DNA of 64,000 nt from Fluviicola sp. (GTDB lineage Bacteria > Bacteroidota > Bacteroidia > Flavobacteriales_D > Crocinitomicaceae). The notes beneath the pieces are model-generated. The model was given only the letters and a program-made list of their open reading frames with translations. It had not been told where the DNA came from and did not search any database. Positions 55,665 to 64,000 of this stretch are shown here, piece by piece. The stretch covers positions 186,001 to 250,000 of the forward strand of contig JAGOAZ010000004.1 of the NCBI GenBank assembly GCA_017983675.1, in the 5' to 3' direction. Both the position numbers and the translations under genes were made by a program. How positions within the stretch are numbered: the first letter of the stretch is position 1; each line of letters opens with the position of its first letter.

Positions 55665-56072
55665 ATGATTGACCCGTATAAATTACAAGTACGCTTTTCA
55701 GATTGTGATATGATGCAACATGTCAATAATGCAATCTATTTGAACTATTTTGAAGAAGCACGAATTTACTATTTCCGTCATTTAGTTGGAATCGATTGGG
55801 ATTGGAAAAAAAATGGGGTGCTTTTGCGTAAGAATGAATTGGAATATTTAAAACCAGTTTTTTTGAATGATCCAGTTACAATAGAAGTTTTTTTAAAACA
55901 CGTTGGTGACAAAAGTTTTACGTTGGCTTACGAAGTGAAAGTTTTGGGTGAATTACGCACAACTGGGACATCTGTTTTGGTTTGTTACGATAGTGTGGTT
56001 AAAACCTCTATTCCAATTCCAGCGCGCATGAAAGAAGGATTGAATAAATTAACACTCAAACTACCTCAATAA
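55665..56072 (+). CDS. Acyl-CoA thioesterase, 4-hydroxybenzoyl-CoA type
   Basis: A 135-residue hot-dog fold protein with the YbgC/FadM-type active-site motif RFSDCDMMQHVNNAIYLNYFEEAR (Asp near 14). It hydrolyses acyl-CoA thioesters; chain length unknown. It sits between the CapD-like gene and the YwqK-repeat gene with gaps of 1 and 3 bases, so it is in the same operon. Confidence 0.88.
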   Translation: MIDPYKLQVRFSDCDMMQHVNNAIYLNYFEEARIYYFRHLVGIDWDWKKNGVLLRKNELEYLKPVFLNDPVTIEVFLKHVGDKSFTLAYEVKVLGELRTTGTSVLVCYDSVVKTSIPIPARMKEGLNKLTLKLPQ

Positions 56073-56075
56073 ACC

Positions 56076-57101
56076 ATGAAAAAACTACTGCCCTTATTTT
56101 TCTTTTTCTTTTGTTTCGTTTTATTCGGTCAATCGGGAATTCCTCAAATAAAAAAGGATACGTGTTACAAGAAATCTATGGCGCGAAAAGGTCAACGATT
56201 TACAGAATGGGAATGTGGAAAATTAGCTGGTGTAGTTGATTGTAACGAGAAATTAGAATTAGCCGATCCATCTAGTGATGTCGTCCTTTCGACGGGTTCG
56301 CACAAACCCTTTACAGGAACATGTGAATCGTGTCACAACAATGGTATTTTGCAACGGCGCGTTCGTTTTGTCAATGGTTTCACCGATGGAATGGATACAA
56401 CTACTTATATTTCAGGATGTATAGAGGTGATACGTTCACACATCCAAGGTAAACCAAATGGAAATTGGACTTATTTTGAAGATTCCACAGGATTTCCATT
56501 ATGGGAAAAAACATATGTAATGGGGAAGTTGAATGGCGTCCAAATTAATTATGTTTCACGCAAAACAAAGTTAGATACACTCAAGTTGGAAACATATAAA
56601 ATGGGTGTGTTAAACGGACCTAAAATCACGTTTAGTCGAGGCGTACGGTCGAAAGAAGTATATTACACGAATGGTTTAATGAATGGACCATTCATCGAGT
56701 ACAACAAAGAAGGGAAGGTTATTCAAGAAATTCATTACAAAGAAGGAAAAAAACACGGCGTATTCAGTTATTATTACGATGATGGTACTTTGTTACGAAC
56801 TGAAAACTGGAACATGGATGTCAAAAGTGGCGAATTTAAAACGTTTTATTATGATCAATCCATTCAAGAAATTGAAAGCTATAAAAAAGGCTTGAAAGAA
56901 GGTTGGTTCGAACAACGATTTCCTGATGGAAAATTGAAAAGACGAGCACACTATGAAAAAGATGTGCTAGTGGAAGAACATGTGTACGACAAGGATGGTC
57001 GCGAAATTAAAACGTTTGGAGGTTCCGCTAATTCAGGAAATGAAGACGATGCCATGCCAACGAAGAAAAAACAAAAAAAGAAGCAAAGTAAAGTGAATTA
57101 A
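56076..57101 (+). CDS. Secreted YwqK/MORN-repeat protein with a CXXCH motif
   Basis: 341 residues. The signal peptide (poly-Phe core, ending LFGQ) is followed by a cysteine-rich region (DTCYKK, WECGKL, VVDCNE) and GTCESCHNNG near residue 85, which holds a CXXCH sequence. About seven YwqK/MORN-like repeats follow (GKPNGNWTYF, GLMNGPFIEYN, GKKHGVFSYYY, GLKEGWFEQRF) and the C-terminus is a basic lysine-rich tail. Database names for this family mention toxin-antitoxin, but nothing here supports that; it is more likely an extracytoplasmic structural or binding protein. Confidence 0.8.
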   Translation: MKKLLPLFFFFFCFVLFGQSGIPQIKKDTCYKKSMARKGQRFTEWECGKLAGVVDCNEKLELADPSSDVVLSTGSHKPFTGTCESCHNNGILQRRVRFVNGFTDGMDTTTYISGCIEVIRSHIQGKPNGNWTYFEDSTGFPLWEKTYVMGKLNGVQINYVSRKTKLDTLKLETYKMGVLNGPKITFSRGVRSKEVYYTNGLMNGPFIEYNKEGKVIQEIHYKEGKKHGVFSYYYDDGTLLRTENWNMDVKSGEFKTFYYDQSIQEIESYKKGLKEGWFEQRFPDGKLKRRAHYEKDVLVEEHVYDKDGREIKTFGGSANSGNEDDAMPTKKKQKKKQSKVN

Positions 57102-57112
57102 TCCTTACAGTG

Positions 57113-57556
57113 TTATAGAATAGCTGCGATAGCAATCGTTTTCCCATTAAATTGTAGTGAATCACTTACCTGCTTATTAAGTAAAACTTGAGCTAATGGA
57201 GCTGTGTTTCCAATACAATAATACGTTGCAAGTTCCTCTATTTTCCCCAAAGGTAACCCAACAACAAAATTTCCCATTGAGGTTTTCACAATGCAACCAG
57301 CTTGAACTTGAACGAAATTTGTTGCAGTTGCATAACTCTTTGTCAAGGATAACCATTTTTTTTGTTCGTTCACTTGCTGTGTCAACTTACTGATTTCTTG
57401 TTGACTCATTTCACGTGCTGTTTCAAATTTATCGCCTGCTGAACTTTTTGTGTCTCCCGCTAAATCGGCTGCTAAATCAGTAATATCCTGCTGAAGCAAA
57501 TTGATCTTATGCGTTAAATAGCTTTCAATGGCATTGAAAATTTCCAATCTATTCAT
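57113..57556 (-). CDS. GreA/GreB-like protein
   Basis: 147 residues. The N-terminal ~75 residues form a coiled coil (LTHKINLLQQDITDLAADLAG) with the ETKSSAGDK-type motif DTKSSAGDKFETAREMS found in Bacteroidetes GreA-like proteins. The C-terminal part has a FKBP-like GreA fold. It is often named 3-oxoacyl-ACP synthase in databases, for which there is no support here. It may bind RNA polymerase's secondary channel. Its start overlaps the glycosyltransferase stop by 8 bases. Confidence 0.75.
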   Translation of the reverse strand: MNRLEIFNAIESYLTHKINLLQQDITDLAADLAGDTKSSAGDKFETAREMSQQEISKLTQQVNEQKKWLSLTKSYATATNFVQVQAGCIVKTSMGNFVVGLPLGKIEELATYYCIGNTAPLAQVLLNKQVSDSLQFNGKTIAIAAIL

Positions 57557-58685
57557 GGTTTAATAGCTGTTGATCAAAAATGGTTTGTAGTTGCTTCAAA
57601 ACTGTTTGTGCATGATATTGTGTCGCATGTAGACTTATTTCTTGTTGGTCAAATGCCATGTCTTCTGCTGCAAAAGACACAATCAATTGACACAATGCTT
57701 CCGCATCGTTTTTAGGAAAATTACGACCTAAATACGCAGGAAGAGAGGATGCTATTCCAACTGATGTCGACAAAACAGGAAGTCCAACAGCCCAAGCCTC
57801 CGCAAAAACAATTCCAAAAGATTCATAATTAGAAGTGGCAATTAACGCGTCGTGTTGCTGCATTTCTTGTGCGATTTCTTCCCATGAACAAGGACCGAGA
57901 AACCGAACATGTGCCGAAATGCCATTCGTTGCAACCCAATTCTCCCAAACGGCTGTTGATTGATCTGAAATAACAGTTAATTGTAACGACGCATTTTGTT
58001 TCACTGCTGACAAAAATCCTTCGAATAACAATTGTGGATTTTTTGTCTGTTCGTCCAAGGTAGAAATATGGATAAACTTGTTGTAAGAAACGGTTTTTTG
58101 TTCTTTAGGAACAAACAAAGATGGAGCGATGAAGTTTGGAACGATAGCGATATTAGTTGTAGGAAAAACAGCCTTCATGTCTTCGCTTAAAACAGCTGAA
58201 ACTGCAAGTAATTGCTGAATATTCTGACTAGTACGTTTTAAAATTGTGCGTTGAATGCGATTGAAAGCTTTACGTTTTTCTTTTCTGAAATACGATCCGT
58301 GTTCCAGCACCACCAAGGGACAGTTGTAATAATTTTTCGCGCCGATAAACTGTAATCCCTGTGGTAATAACACATGCCCAAAAACCAAATCAACATCTTC
58401 AATGAGTCGAAATCCACGCGCTAAAGCTTTTCTACGTTGCAACCAACGACCAATCTTCCATTTCTTCTCTGGAAAATAAATAATAACCGTTCTTACACCC
58501 GCAATAAGTTGATCGCTCACTTCAATGGTTGAACAGTTTTTGTCAGCTACAGTATGAATGACACTGACAGTATAGTCGTTGACCAATAATTCAGCAAAAC
58601 GTTGGACAAAATTCCCGACATGTGGATCAATTCGTGATGGATACCACGAACTCATTACTAAAATATGTCGTTTTGAATGTTCCAA
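57549..58685 (-). CDS. Glycosyltransferase, GT4 family
   Basis: 378 residues with a GT-B fold. The N-terminus MSSWYPSRIDPHVGNFVQRFAELL is typical of GT4 enzymes. The C-terminal half has the HISTLDEQTKNPQLLFEGF acceptor-phase segment and ESFGIVFAEAWAVGLPVLST with the donor-binding EX7E. It transfers a sugar from a nucleotide donor to a surface glycan. The acceptor is unknown. It lies on the opposite strand to the CapD-like operon, but a common role is plausible. Confidence 0.88.
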   Translation of the reverse strand: MEHSKRHILVMSSWYPSRIDPHVGNFVQRFAELLVNDYTVSVIHTVADKNCSTIEVSDQLIAGVRTVIIYFPEKKWKIGRWLQRRKALARGFRLIEDVDLVFGHVLLPQGLQFIGAKNYYNCPLVVLEHGSYFRKEKRKAFNRIQRTILKRTSQNIQQLLAVSAVLSEDMKAVFPTTNIAIVPNFIAPSLFVPKEQKTVSYNKFIHISTLDEQTKNPQLLFEGFLSAVKQNASLQLTVISDQSTAVWENWVATNGISAHVRFLGPCSWEEIAQEMQQHDALIATSNYESFGIVFAEAWAVGLPVLSTSVGIASSLPAYLGRNFPKNDAEALCQLIVSFAAEDMAFDQQEISLHATQYHAQTVLKQLQTIFDQQLLNHE

Positions 58686-58693
58686 TCGTCCGT

Positions 58694-59986
58694 TTATTGA
58701 ATAATGATTGTTTTGGTTAGAACGCGCTCATTGCGTTTTCGTTGCACAAAATAAATTCCCTTTTCACAGTTCACTGTCAGAGGAGTATCTCCAGCTTTAG
58801 TAGCAACAAATTGATTAATGACTTCTCCGAGTGTATTAACAAGTGTAATTTCATCGCCAATCGCAACGTCAGTTAATGTAAACGTGCCGTTAGATGGATT
58901 TGGAAAAACGCTAACTGATTCAATGTTTGCGTTTTCAATTCCTAAATCACAATCAAAACGATTGATATACTGCCATATAGTGTCGTTGTATTGTGTTCCA
59001 ACAAAACTAGAACCCATGTCTGCTCCCATGCGAATGAGAACGATGCCTTGAGAGGGAACTACATTGATAATTTGGGCGTTTTTACCTTGTGCAGAGAACA
59101 TATCATTGGGAGCATTGGGACAAAGTGAACCCAAAAACGTCCATTGGGATTGCGGTAATTTATACGAAGCTTGACCATTCAACCACGTTAAGTAACCATA
59201 TGCCAAATTTAAATTTTGCGAAGGATGTGTCATGGCATGTAAATAGGCTGTGTCTGCCAAAACGGTTGTGCCGTTCCACTGTCCATTTTGCGACAATAAT
59301 AAGCCGAAACGCGCCATACTACGTGGTTTTGACACGAAAATATTATTATATCCAATCGGATAATACAAACCAGTCATGCCAATTTTTGAACCAATGCGGC
59401 TGAACATCCAACTGTTCAATGACATACCTGTTGCCGAACTTATTACAGTGTCGAGTAGTGTATAAGGCGCATTGTGATAAGCCCAACGTGTTCCGGGTGC
59501 AGCTAGATACGTCAAACAAGATGGATCGGTGCAATACGGATCTGTTCCATTGTCGTCCAAACCTGTTGTCATGGTTAGTTGGTGACGAATGGTTATGGCA
59601 TTTTCTTGTAGTGGTGTTAAACTGGTCCAACCAGAACCAATATGTGATGAAGTTGCATCGTTGATGGATAAAAACCCTTCTTCTTGAGCTATTCCAACGG
59701 CATAAGCTGTCAGGGTTTTACCCGCAGAATTCCAGACATAAAAACTATCTGCAGTAAATGTTCCGAAATACTTTTCCAAAACAATTTTCCCATCTTTCAA
59801 TAAAATAAAAGCTTTTGAGTTGGTGTTTCCAAGCCACGAATAAAGCGGTTGAATCGAATCACGACACCAACCAAGACTCTCGGGAGCAAGCGTGTCCCAA
59901 GAATTTCCAGTCAAAGGAGGAAAATATGTTTGACTTTTTACAGAAAAAAAAGAGAAACTTAAAAATGCAATAATCAAGTAACGCAT
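58694..59986 (-). CDS. T9SS-exported serine hydrolase (beta-lactamase/transpeptidase-like)
   Basis: 430 residues. A signal peptide (ending VKSQ) is followed by a class C beta-lactamase-like domain with SxxK in WNSAGKTLTAYA (about residue 88-91), a YxN in YHNAPYTLLD (about 170) and a substrate-pocket region around GYLTWLNG. It ends with a T9SS type A sorting domain (VSVFPNPSNGTFTL, ITLVNTLGEVINQF, KGIYFVQRK). It is a secreted esterase or peptidase-type enzyme; the substrate is unknown. Confidence 0.87.
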   Translation of the reverse strand: MRYLIIAFLSFSFFSVKSQTYFPPLTGNSWDTLAPESLGWCRDSIQPLYSWLGNTNSKAFILLKDGKIVLEKYFGTFTADSFYVWNSAGKTLTAYAVGIAQEEGFLSINDATSSHIGSGWTSLTPLQENAITIRHQLTMTTGLDDNGTDPYCTDPSCLTYLAAPGTRWAYHNAPYTLLDTVISSATGMSLNSWMFSRIGSKIGMTGLYYPIGYNNIFVSKPRSMARFGLLLSQNGQWNGTTVLADTAYLHAMTHPSQNLNLAYGYLTWLNGQASYKLPQSQWTFLGSLCPNAPNDMFSAQGKNAQIINVVPSQGIVLIRMGADMGSSFVGTQYNDTIWQYINRFDCDLGIENANIESVSVFPNPSNGTFTLTDVAIGDEITLVNTLGEVINQFVATKAGDTPLTVNCEKGIYFVQRKRNERVLTKTIIIQ

Positions 59987-60037
59987 GTCGTCTATTTTGT
60001 TCTAAAAGTAATAAACGAATGCCAAAAAGACACTATT

Positions 60038-61177
60038 TTATACGATAGCTTTTTCGTAAATCAATTGTAATTGCTCCAATGCGTAATCGATTTCAGCTTT
60101 TGTTGTGTAACGTGAGAACGAAAAACGTGCATTGGGACGTGAGCCATCTGCCTTGATTCCTTCTAAAACATGTGAACCTTTCACAGAACCAGAAGAACAA
60201 GCAGAACCACCTGAACAAGCGATTCCTTTTAAATCAAGCGTGAATAATAACATGCCACTTTTTTCAGTTTTGGGCAAGCAAACATTCAATACCGTATACA
60301 AACTTCCCGTTGGTGTAATGTCTCCATGAAAAGCAATATCCGGGAAAACAGCTTGCAAACGTTCAATCATGTAAGTCTTTAATCCTTGAACATGCGCTTG
60401 GTGTTCAGCCATGTGTTCGTTGGCAAGATTCAACGCAGTTGCTAAACCAACAATGCCAGGAACATTTTCGGTACCACCACGTAAACCACGTTCTTGTGCC
60501 CCTCCTTGAATCAACGAAGCTGGTTTGATGCGTTTATTGACATACAAAAATCCAATTCCTTTTGGTCCATGAAATTTGTGAGCAGCACACGTGATGAAAT
60601 CAATGTCTAAATCATTCAAATCAAATGCATAATGTGCCATTGTTTGCACCGTATCCGAATGAAAATAGGCATTGTGTTGTTTGCACAATTGACTGATTTC
60701 TTTGATTGGAATCAAGGTGCCTATTTCATTATTTGCATGCATCAATGAAACAATCGTTGGTGTGCCATCAGCTAAATAGTTTGCTAATTCGGTTAAATCG
60801 ATGTGACCTTGTTGATCCACCGATAACCAAACAGCTTCAATTCCGTCATTTTTTTCTAAATGTTCGATTGTATGTCCTACTGCATGGTGTTCGATAACAG
60901 TAGAAATGATACGTTTTACGCCTAATTGATGAACAGCAGTGTACAACGCCATGTTATCAGCTTCGGTTCCACCTGAAGTGAAAATAATTTCAGCTGGAGA
61001 ACATTTCAACCAACTTGCAATTGAACGGCGTGCAGTTTCGATAAGCGCCTTTGTTTGTCGGCCATAAAAGTGAGTAGAAGAAGGATTTCCAAATTCGGAT
61101 TGCAAAACAGGAATCATTGCTTCAGCAACTTCAGGTGCCAATGGGGTAGTGGCAGCATTGTCAAGATATACACGCAT
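60038..61177 (-). CDS. Cysteine desulfurase (NifS/IscS family)
   Basis: 379 residues from the ATG at 61177, which gives the family N-terminus MRVYLDNAATTPLAPE; an open frame to 61231 is rejected because it spans the promoter box. It has TSGGTEADN, the PLP lysine in CAAHKFHGPKGIGFLY and the catalytic cysteine loop CSGGSACSSGS (group I type). It provides persulfide sulfur for Fe-S clusters or tRNA thiolation. No iscU is nearby. Confidence 0.94.
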   Translation of the reverse strand: MRVYLDNAATTPLAPEVAEAMIPVLQSEFGNPSSTHFYGRQTKALIETARRSIASWLKCSPAEIIFTSGGTEADNMALYTAVHQLGVKRIISTVIEHHAVGHTIEHLEKNDGIEAVWLSVDQQGHIDLTELANYLADGTPTIVSLMHANNEIGTLIPIKEISQLCKQHNAYFHSDTVQTMAHYAFDLNDLDIDFITCAAHKFHGPKGIGFLYVNKRIKPASLIQGGAQERGLRGGTENVPGIVGLATALNLANEHMAEHQAHVQGLKTYMIERLQAVFPDIAFHGDITPTGSLYTVLNVCLPKTEKSGMLLFTLDLKGIACSGGSACSSGSVKGSHVLEGIKADGSRPNARFSFSRYTTKAEIDYALEQLQLIYEKAIV

Positions 61178-61194
61178 TTCAAAAATAGTTTTTG

Positions 61195-61202
61195 CAAAAA
61201 TA
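61195..61202 (-). promoter_or_regulatory. -7 promoter box for the cysteine desulfurase
   Basis: It reads TATTTTTG on the minus strand, 17 bases before the ATG at 61177. Confidence 0.5.
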
Positions 61203-61268
61203 GAAAAATCTTGCTTCTTTCGCTGAATCAATGGTCAGTTGTTGGCAAGTTTTCTGAAAAAACACGTG

Positions 61269-61295
61269 TTGGCAACAATCCCTTTTTTACTTTTG
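61269..61295 (+). promoter_or_regulatory. Promoter of recF
   Basis: TTG at 61269-61271, 16 bases, then TACTTTTG at 61288-61295. Only 4 bases separate the box from the ATG at 61300, suggesting a leaderless or near-leaderless message. Confidence 0.6.
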
Positions 61296-61299
61296 TACC

Positions 61300-62394
61300 A
61301 TGTTTTTACAATCGTTATCGCTCGTAAATTTTAGAAATCATGTCGATGCCGCTTTTCAACTTGTGGAAGGTGTTAACTGTATTGTTGGAAAAAATGGTGC
61401 TGGTAAAACGAATGTATTAGATGCAGTGCATTATTTGAGCATGTGCCGCTCGTATCTCAATCCGATAGACAAACAAAATGTCCGTTTCGATCAACCTTTT
61501 TTCGTTATTCAAGGCGACTGGGTAAAAAACGATGTCAATTATGCCTTGTATTGCGGCGTAAAAGTTGGTGCGAAAAAGATTTTCAAGAAAAATAAAAAAG
61601 AATACGATCGTTTGGCGGATCACATCGGACAATTTCCTGTTGTCATGATTTCGCCCTATGATGCCGATTTGATTTCAGAAGGATCAGATGTACGCCGACG
61701 TTGGATGGATGGTATCATCGCTCAATTTGATAAAAGTTACTTAGAAGATTTACAACGGTACAACAAGGTAATCGATCAACGCAATGCCTTGCTCAAGCAA
61801 CAATATGAAAACGGTTTTTTTCACCGCGAACCATTCGAAATTTGGGATGCACAGCTGATTCGTTACGGTTCAGCTATTTATGAAAAACGTACACAATTCA
61901 TTGAAGCGTTTATTCCCTTGTTTCAAAAATATTACCAATGGATTTCAAACCAAGCGGAAACTGTTTCCATGGTCTACGAATCTCGTTTGAGCGAATTACC
62001 CTTTGAAACCTTATTATTAGAGGCATTTCCAAAATGTTCGCGCGCACATTACACGACCGTTGGCATTCACAAAGACGATTTGAATTTTCAAATCAATGGT
62101 CAGCCGATTAAAAAATTCGGTTCGCAAGGTCAACAAAAAAGTTTTTTAATTGCCATGCGTTTGGCACAATTTGATTGGTTGAAAGCCCGATTGAATGTGT
62201 CGCCCATTTTATTGTTAGACGATATTTTTGATAAATTAGATAACTTTCGCGTTGCGCAGTTGATGTCATTGGTTTCTAAAAATACTTTTGGCCAAGTATT
62301 GGTCACCGATACCGATGAAATTCGTGTCGAAGGTATTTTTCAAGCAATTGGCGTTCAGCCAAACATCATTTTATTTGATCCCATTACGCCATGA
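61300..62394 (+). CDS. recF: DNA replication and repair protein RecF
   Basis: 364 residues of the SMC-like RecF: N-terminal LSLVNFRNH, Walker A GKNGAGKTNVLDAV, SRSYLNPID-like region, the signature FGSQGQQKSFLIAMRLAQF and Walker B ILLLDDIFDKLD. It loads RecA at gaps with RecO and RecR. The N-terminal match fixes the start at 61300. The DUF721 gene overlaps its stop by 4 bases (ATGA). Confidence 0.96.
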   Translation: MFLQSLSLVNFRNHVDAAFQLVEGVNCIVGKNGAGKTNVLDAVHYLSMCRSYLNPIDKQNVRFDQPFFVIQGDWVKNDVNYALYCGVKVGAKKIFKKNKKEYDRLADHIGQFPVVMISPYDADLISEGSDVRRRWMDGIIAQFDKSYLEDLQRYNKVIDQRNALLKQQYENGFFHREPFEIWDAQLIRYGSAIYEKRTQFIEAFIPLFQKYYQWISNQAETVSMVYESRLSELPFETLLLEAFPKCSRAHYTTVGIHKDDLNFQINGQPIKKFGSQGQQKSFLIAMRLAQFDWLKARLNVSPILLLDDIFDKLDNFRVAQLMSLVSKNTFGQVLVTDTDEIRVEGIFQAIGVQPNIILFDPITP

Positions 62395-62705
62395 ATTCAG
62401 ATTGGAACGAAAAAAAACGAACGGGGAACGCTGCTCCTATGAAGGAAGTGTTCGATAAACTATTACGTGCTTACCAATGGGACAAGAAATTCACCGAGTT
62501 GGATGTTCTTGATAAATGGGAAGAAATGATGGGGAAAGCTGTTGCTTTACGCACAACAAAATTAAAAATTCAAGATAAAATCTTACGTATCTCGCTCAAT
62601 TCATCTGTTATGCGGGACGAATTACAACACGGAAAGCAAGTTATTATTGAACGTGTCAATCAAACAGCCGGATTTCAAATCATCGAAGATGTTTGGTTCG
62701 ATTGA
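62391..62705 (+). CDS. DUF721 (DciA-like) protein
   Basis: 104 residues with the DUF721 pattern: LLRAYQWDKKFTELDVLDKWEEMMGKAVALRTTKLKIQDKILRIS. Long members (DciA) help load the replicative helicase in bacteria lacking DnaC. Whether this short Bacteroidetes form does so is not known. Translational coupling to recF is conserved in many species. Confidence 0.88.
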   Translation: MNSDWNEKKRTGNAAPMKEVFDKLLRAYQWDKKFTELDVLDKWEEMMGKAVALRTTKLKIQDKILRISLNSSVMRDELQHGKQVIIERVNQTAGFQIIEDVWFD

Positions 62706-62747
62706 GAACAATTTTGAAAGCGGTGTTTCCATTCTGTCGAAAATTGT

Positions 62748-62755
62748 ACTTTTGT
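62748..62755 (+). promoter_or_regulatory. -7 promoter box for panB
   Basis: TACTTTTG, 41 bases before the ATG at 62797. Confidence 0.45.
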
Positions 62756-62796
62756 TATCGGCATAAAGTCATTTGTTCTATTTAAAAGCGAAAACA

Positions 62797-63612
62797 ATGT
62801 CAGTTCACAAAAATGTAAAACGCATCACGACGCATGTTTTACAAGAAATGAAAAATTCGGGTGAAAAAATCTCGATGTTAACAGGTTACGACTATTCCAT
62901 GGCGCGTATCATCGATACAGCTGGAATTGAAATTATATTAGTCGGTGATTCCGCATCGAATGTCATGGCTGGTCACGAAACGACCTTACCAATCACATTG
63001 GATCAAATGATTTATCATGCTTCTTCCGTTGTAAGGGCAGTTGAACGTGCGTTGGTTGTTGTTGATATGCCTTTTGGTTCGTACCAAGGAAATTCAAAAG
63101 AAGCTTTATCGAATGCGATTCGTATCATGAAAGAAACGGGTGGTCATGCAGTGAAATTAGAAGGAGGCGGTGAAATTATCGAATCGATCAAACGTATTTT
63201 AACAGCCGGAATCCCTGTAATGGGTCATTTAGGCTTAACACCTCAATCCATTTATAAGTTTGGAACGTACGTCGTACGAGCGAAAGAAGAAGCAGAGGCG
63301 CAACGATTGATCGAAGATGCAAAAGCATTGGAAGCAGCAGGATGTTTTGCGATTGTTTTGGAAAAAATCCCAGCAAAATTAGCAGAAGAAGTTGCCAAAT
63401 CAGTTGCTATTCCAATTATCGGAATTGGAGCTGGAAACGCAGTTGATGGACAAGTATTAGTTGTACACGACATGTTAGGAATCAACAACGAATTTAGTCC
63501 ACGCTTTTTGCGCAAATACGCTAATTTATACGAACAAATGCACACTGCTTTCCAACAATATATTTCGGATGTAAAAAGCGGTGATTTCCCCAATCAACAT
63601 GAGCAATATTGA
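62797..63612 (+). CDS. panB: 3-methyl-2-oxobutanoate hydroxymethyltransferase
   Basis: 271 residues from the ATG at 62797; a TTG start 8 codons upstream is less likely. Motifs: [36 protein letters not shown] (metal aspartate), [17 protein letters not shown] and [21 protein letters not shown]. It makes ketopantoate from 2-oxoisovalerate and methylene-THF for pantothenate and CoA. The pseudouridine synthase start overlaps its end by 14 bases. Confidence 0.96.
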   Translation: MSVHKNVKRITTHVLQEMKNSGEKISMLTGYDYSMARIIDTAGIEIILVGDSASNVMAGHETTLPITLDQMIYHASSVVRAVERALVVVDMPFGSYQGNSKEALSNAIRIMKETGGHAVKLEGGGEIIESIKRILTAGIPVMGHLGLTPQSIYKFGTYVVRAKEEAEAQRLIEDAKALEAAGCFAIVLEKIPAKLAEEVAKSVAIPIIGIGAGNAVDGQVLVVHDMLGINNEFSPRFLRKYANLYEQMHTAFQQYISDVKSGDFPNQHEQY

Positions 63613-64000
63613 GGATGAATCAATAGATCCGGCAACGGTGCTTTTTGAAGATAATCATTTGGTGATTGTCAACAAACGTGCTGGCGACAATGTGCAAGGT
63701 GATAAATCGGGCGATTTGCCTTTGGTTGAGAAAGTGCGCAATTACATCCGCATAAAGTACGAAAAACCAGGCAATGTATTCTGTGGATTGATTCATCGAT
63801 TGGATCGTCCTGTGAGTGGTATCATTGCGTTTGCTCGAACGAGTAAAGGCTTGGAGCGTATGAACAAGTTGTTTGCCGAGAAACATCCAGAAAAAGTCTA
63901 TTGGGCAATCGTTGAAAAAGCTCCCAAGCAAAAAAGTGGACAGTTGATACATCATTTGGACCGCAACGAAAAGCAGAACAAAACGTATGTGCACGATGCA
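63599..64000 (+). CDS. RluA-family pseudouridine synthase (5' part, runs off the window)
   Basis: Translation from the ATG at 63599 is open to the end of the window (134 codons). It has [20 protein letters not shown] and the catalytic motif [12 protein letters not shown] with the essential aspartate, as in RluA/RluD enzymes. No N-terminal S4 domain is seen, so it looks like the short, single-domain type. The RNA target is unknown. It overlaps panB in another frame. Confidence 0.93.
   Translation, partial: MSNIEDESIDPATVLFEDNHLVIVNKRAGDNVQGDKSGDLPLVEKVRNYIRIKYEKPGNVFCGLIHRLDRPVSGIIAFARTSKGLERMNKLFAEKHPEKVYWAIVEKAPKQKSGQLIHHLDRNEKQNKTYVHDA

Noticed and set aside
56076..57101. YwqK-repeat protein as an antitoxin
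   Set aside because: The family label is historical; the protein is secreted, has no partner toxin beside it and lies in a glycan/thioesterase operon.
45276..62705. rpmH and recF as markers of a replication origin
   Set aside because: They are 16 kb apart, with no dnaA, dnaN or rnpA and no cluster of DnaA-box-like repeats seen; in Bacteroidetes these genes are scattered.

Overview
This AT-rich window comes from a member of the Bacteroidota, most likely order Flavobacteriales and possibly a Crocinitomicaceae/Fluviicola-like organism. The genus is inference. The evidence is: porT of the type IX secretion system (T9SS) beside menG; several cargo proteins with T9SS type A or type B (CHU_C) sorting domains; a TamL-type lipoprotein; a fused ResB-CcsA cytochrome c maturation protein; bshB1 for bacillithiol; and many promoters of the Bacteroidetes form TTG/TTTG-N(about 19)-TAnnTTTG. 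Shine-Dalgarno sequences are rare. Coding density is very high and no gene-free stretch exceeds about 200 bases. I saw no rRNA, tRNA, CRISPR array, insertion sequence or prophage.

Layout. 1-9071 (minus) is a long housekeeping run: lpxK, punA, gatB, two DUF4369-TlpA thioredoxins, lpxH, an M14 peptidase and the start of a rhodanese gene. 9209-15632 (plus) holds a Nif3-like protein, a zinc-ribbon coiled-coil protein, ResB-CcsA, bshB1 and a glutathione peroxidase. 15622-17923 (minus) holds a GH25 hydrolase, 3-hydroxyacyl-CoA dehydrogenase and a PH-like membrane protein. 18044-23299 (plus) holds an aminotransferase, heptose-7-P kinase, menG, porT and an FAD protein. 23435-24027 is a Phd/YoeB toxin-antitoxin operon with a palindromic operator. 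It is followed by a (CTAA)11 tract at the end of a convergent rRNA methyltransferase gene.

24907-33236 (plus) carries tamL, fbaA-accD, a small secreted protein, rpsO and pnp. 33421-36696 is a four-gene cassette of small T9SS cargo proteins. It is bracketed by two copies of the same terminator hairpin and shows tandem duplication and domain swapping. 36748-43226 holds a DUF1456 protein, a membrane protein coupled to a phosphodiester glycosidase, and two large T9SS type B surface proteins. 43379-50422 holds an ABC exporter, rpmH, threonine aldolase, a lipoprotein, a small hypothetical protein and a TonB-dependent receptor with a small periplasmic partner. 50620-57101 holds a CYTH protein and a surface-polysaccharide group (deacetylase-like, FemAB-like, SDR, CapD/WbpM-like), then a thioesterase and a YwqK-repeat protein. 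57113-61177 (minus) holds a GreA-like protein, a glycosyltransferase, a T9SS-exported serine hydrolase and a cysteine desulfurase. 61300-64000 (plus) holds recF, a DUF721 gene, panB and the start of an RluA-family pseudouridine synthase.

The window is mainly core genome with an envelope theme: lipid A (lpxK, lpxH, heptose kinase), outer-membrane assembly (tamL), T9SS (porT and seven cargo proteins), and extracytoplasmic thiol/haem maturation (TlpA proteins, ResB-CcsA). The least ordinary part is the T9SS cassette at 33257-36745. I found no convincing wholly new system.
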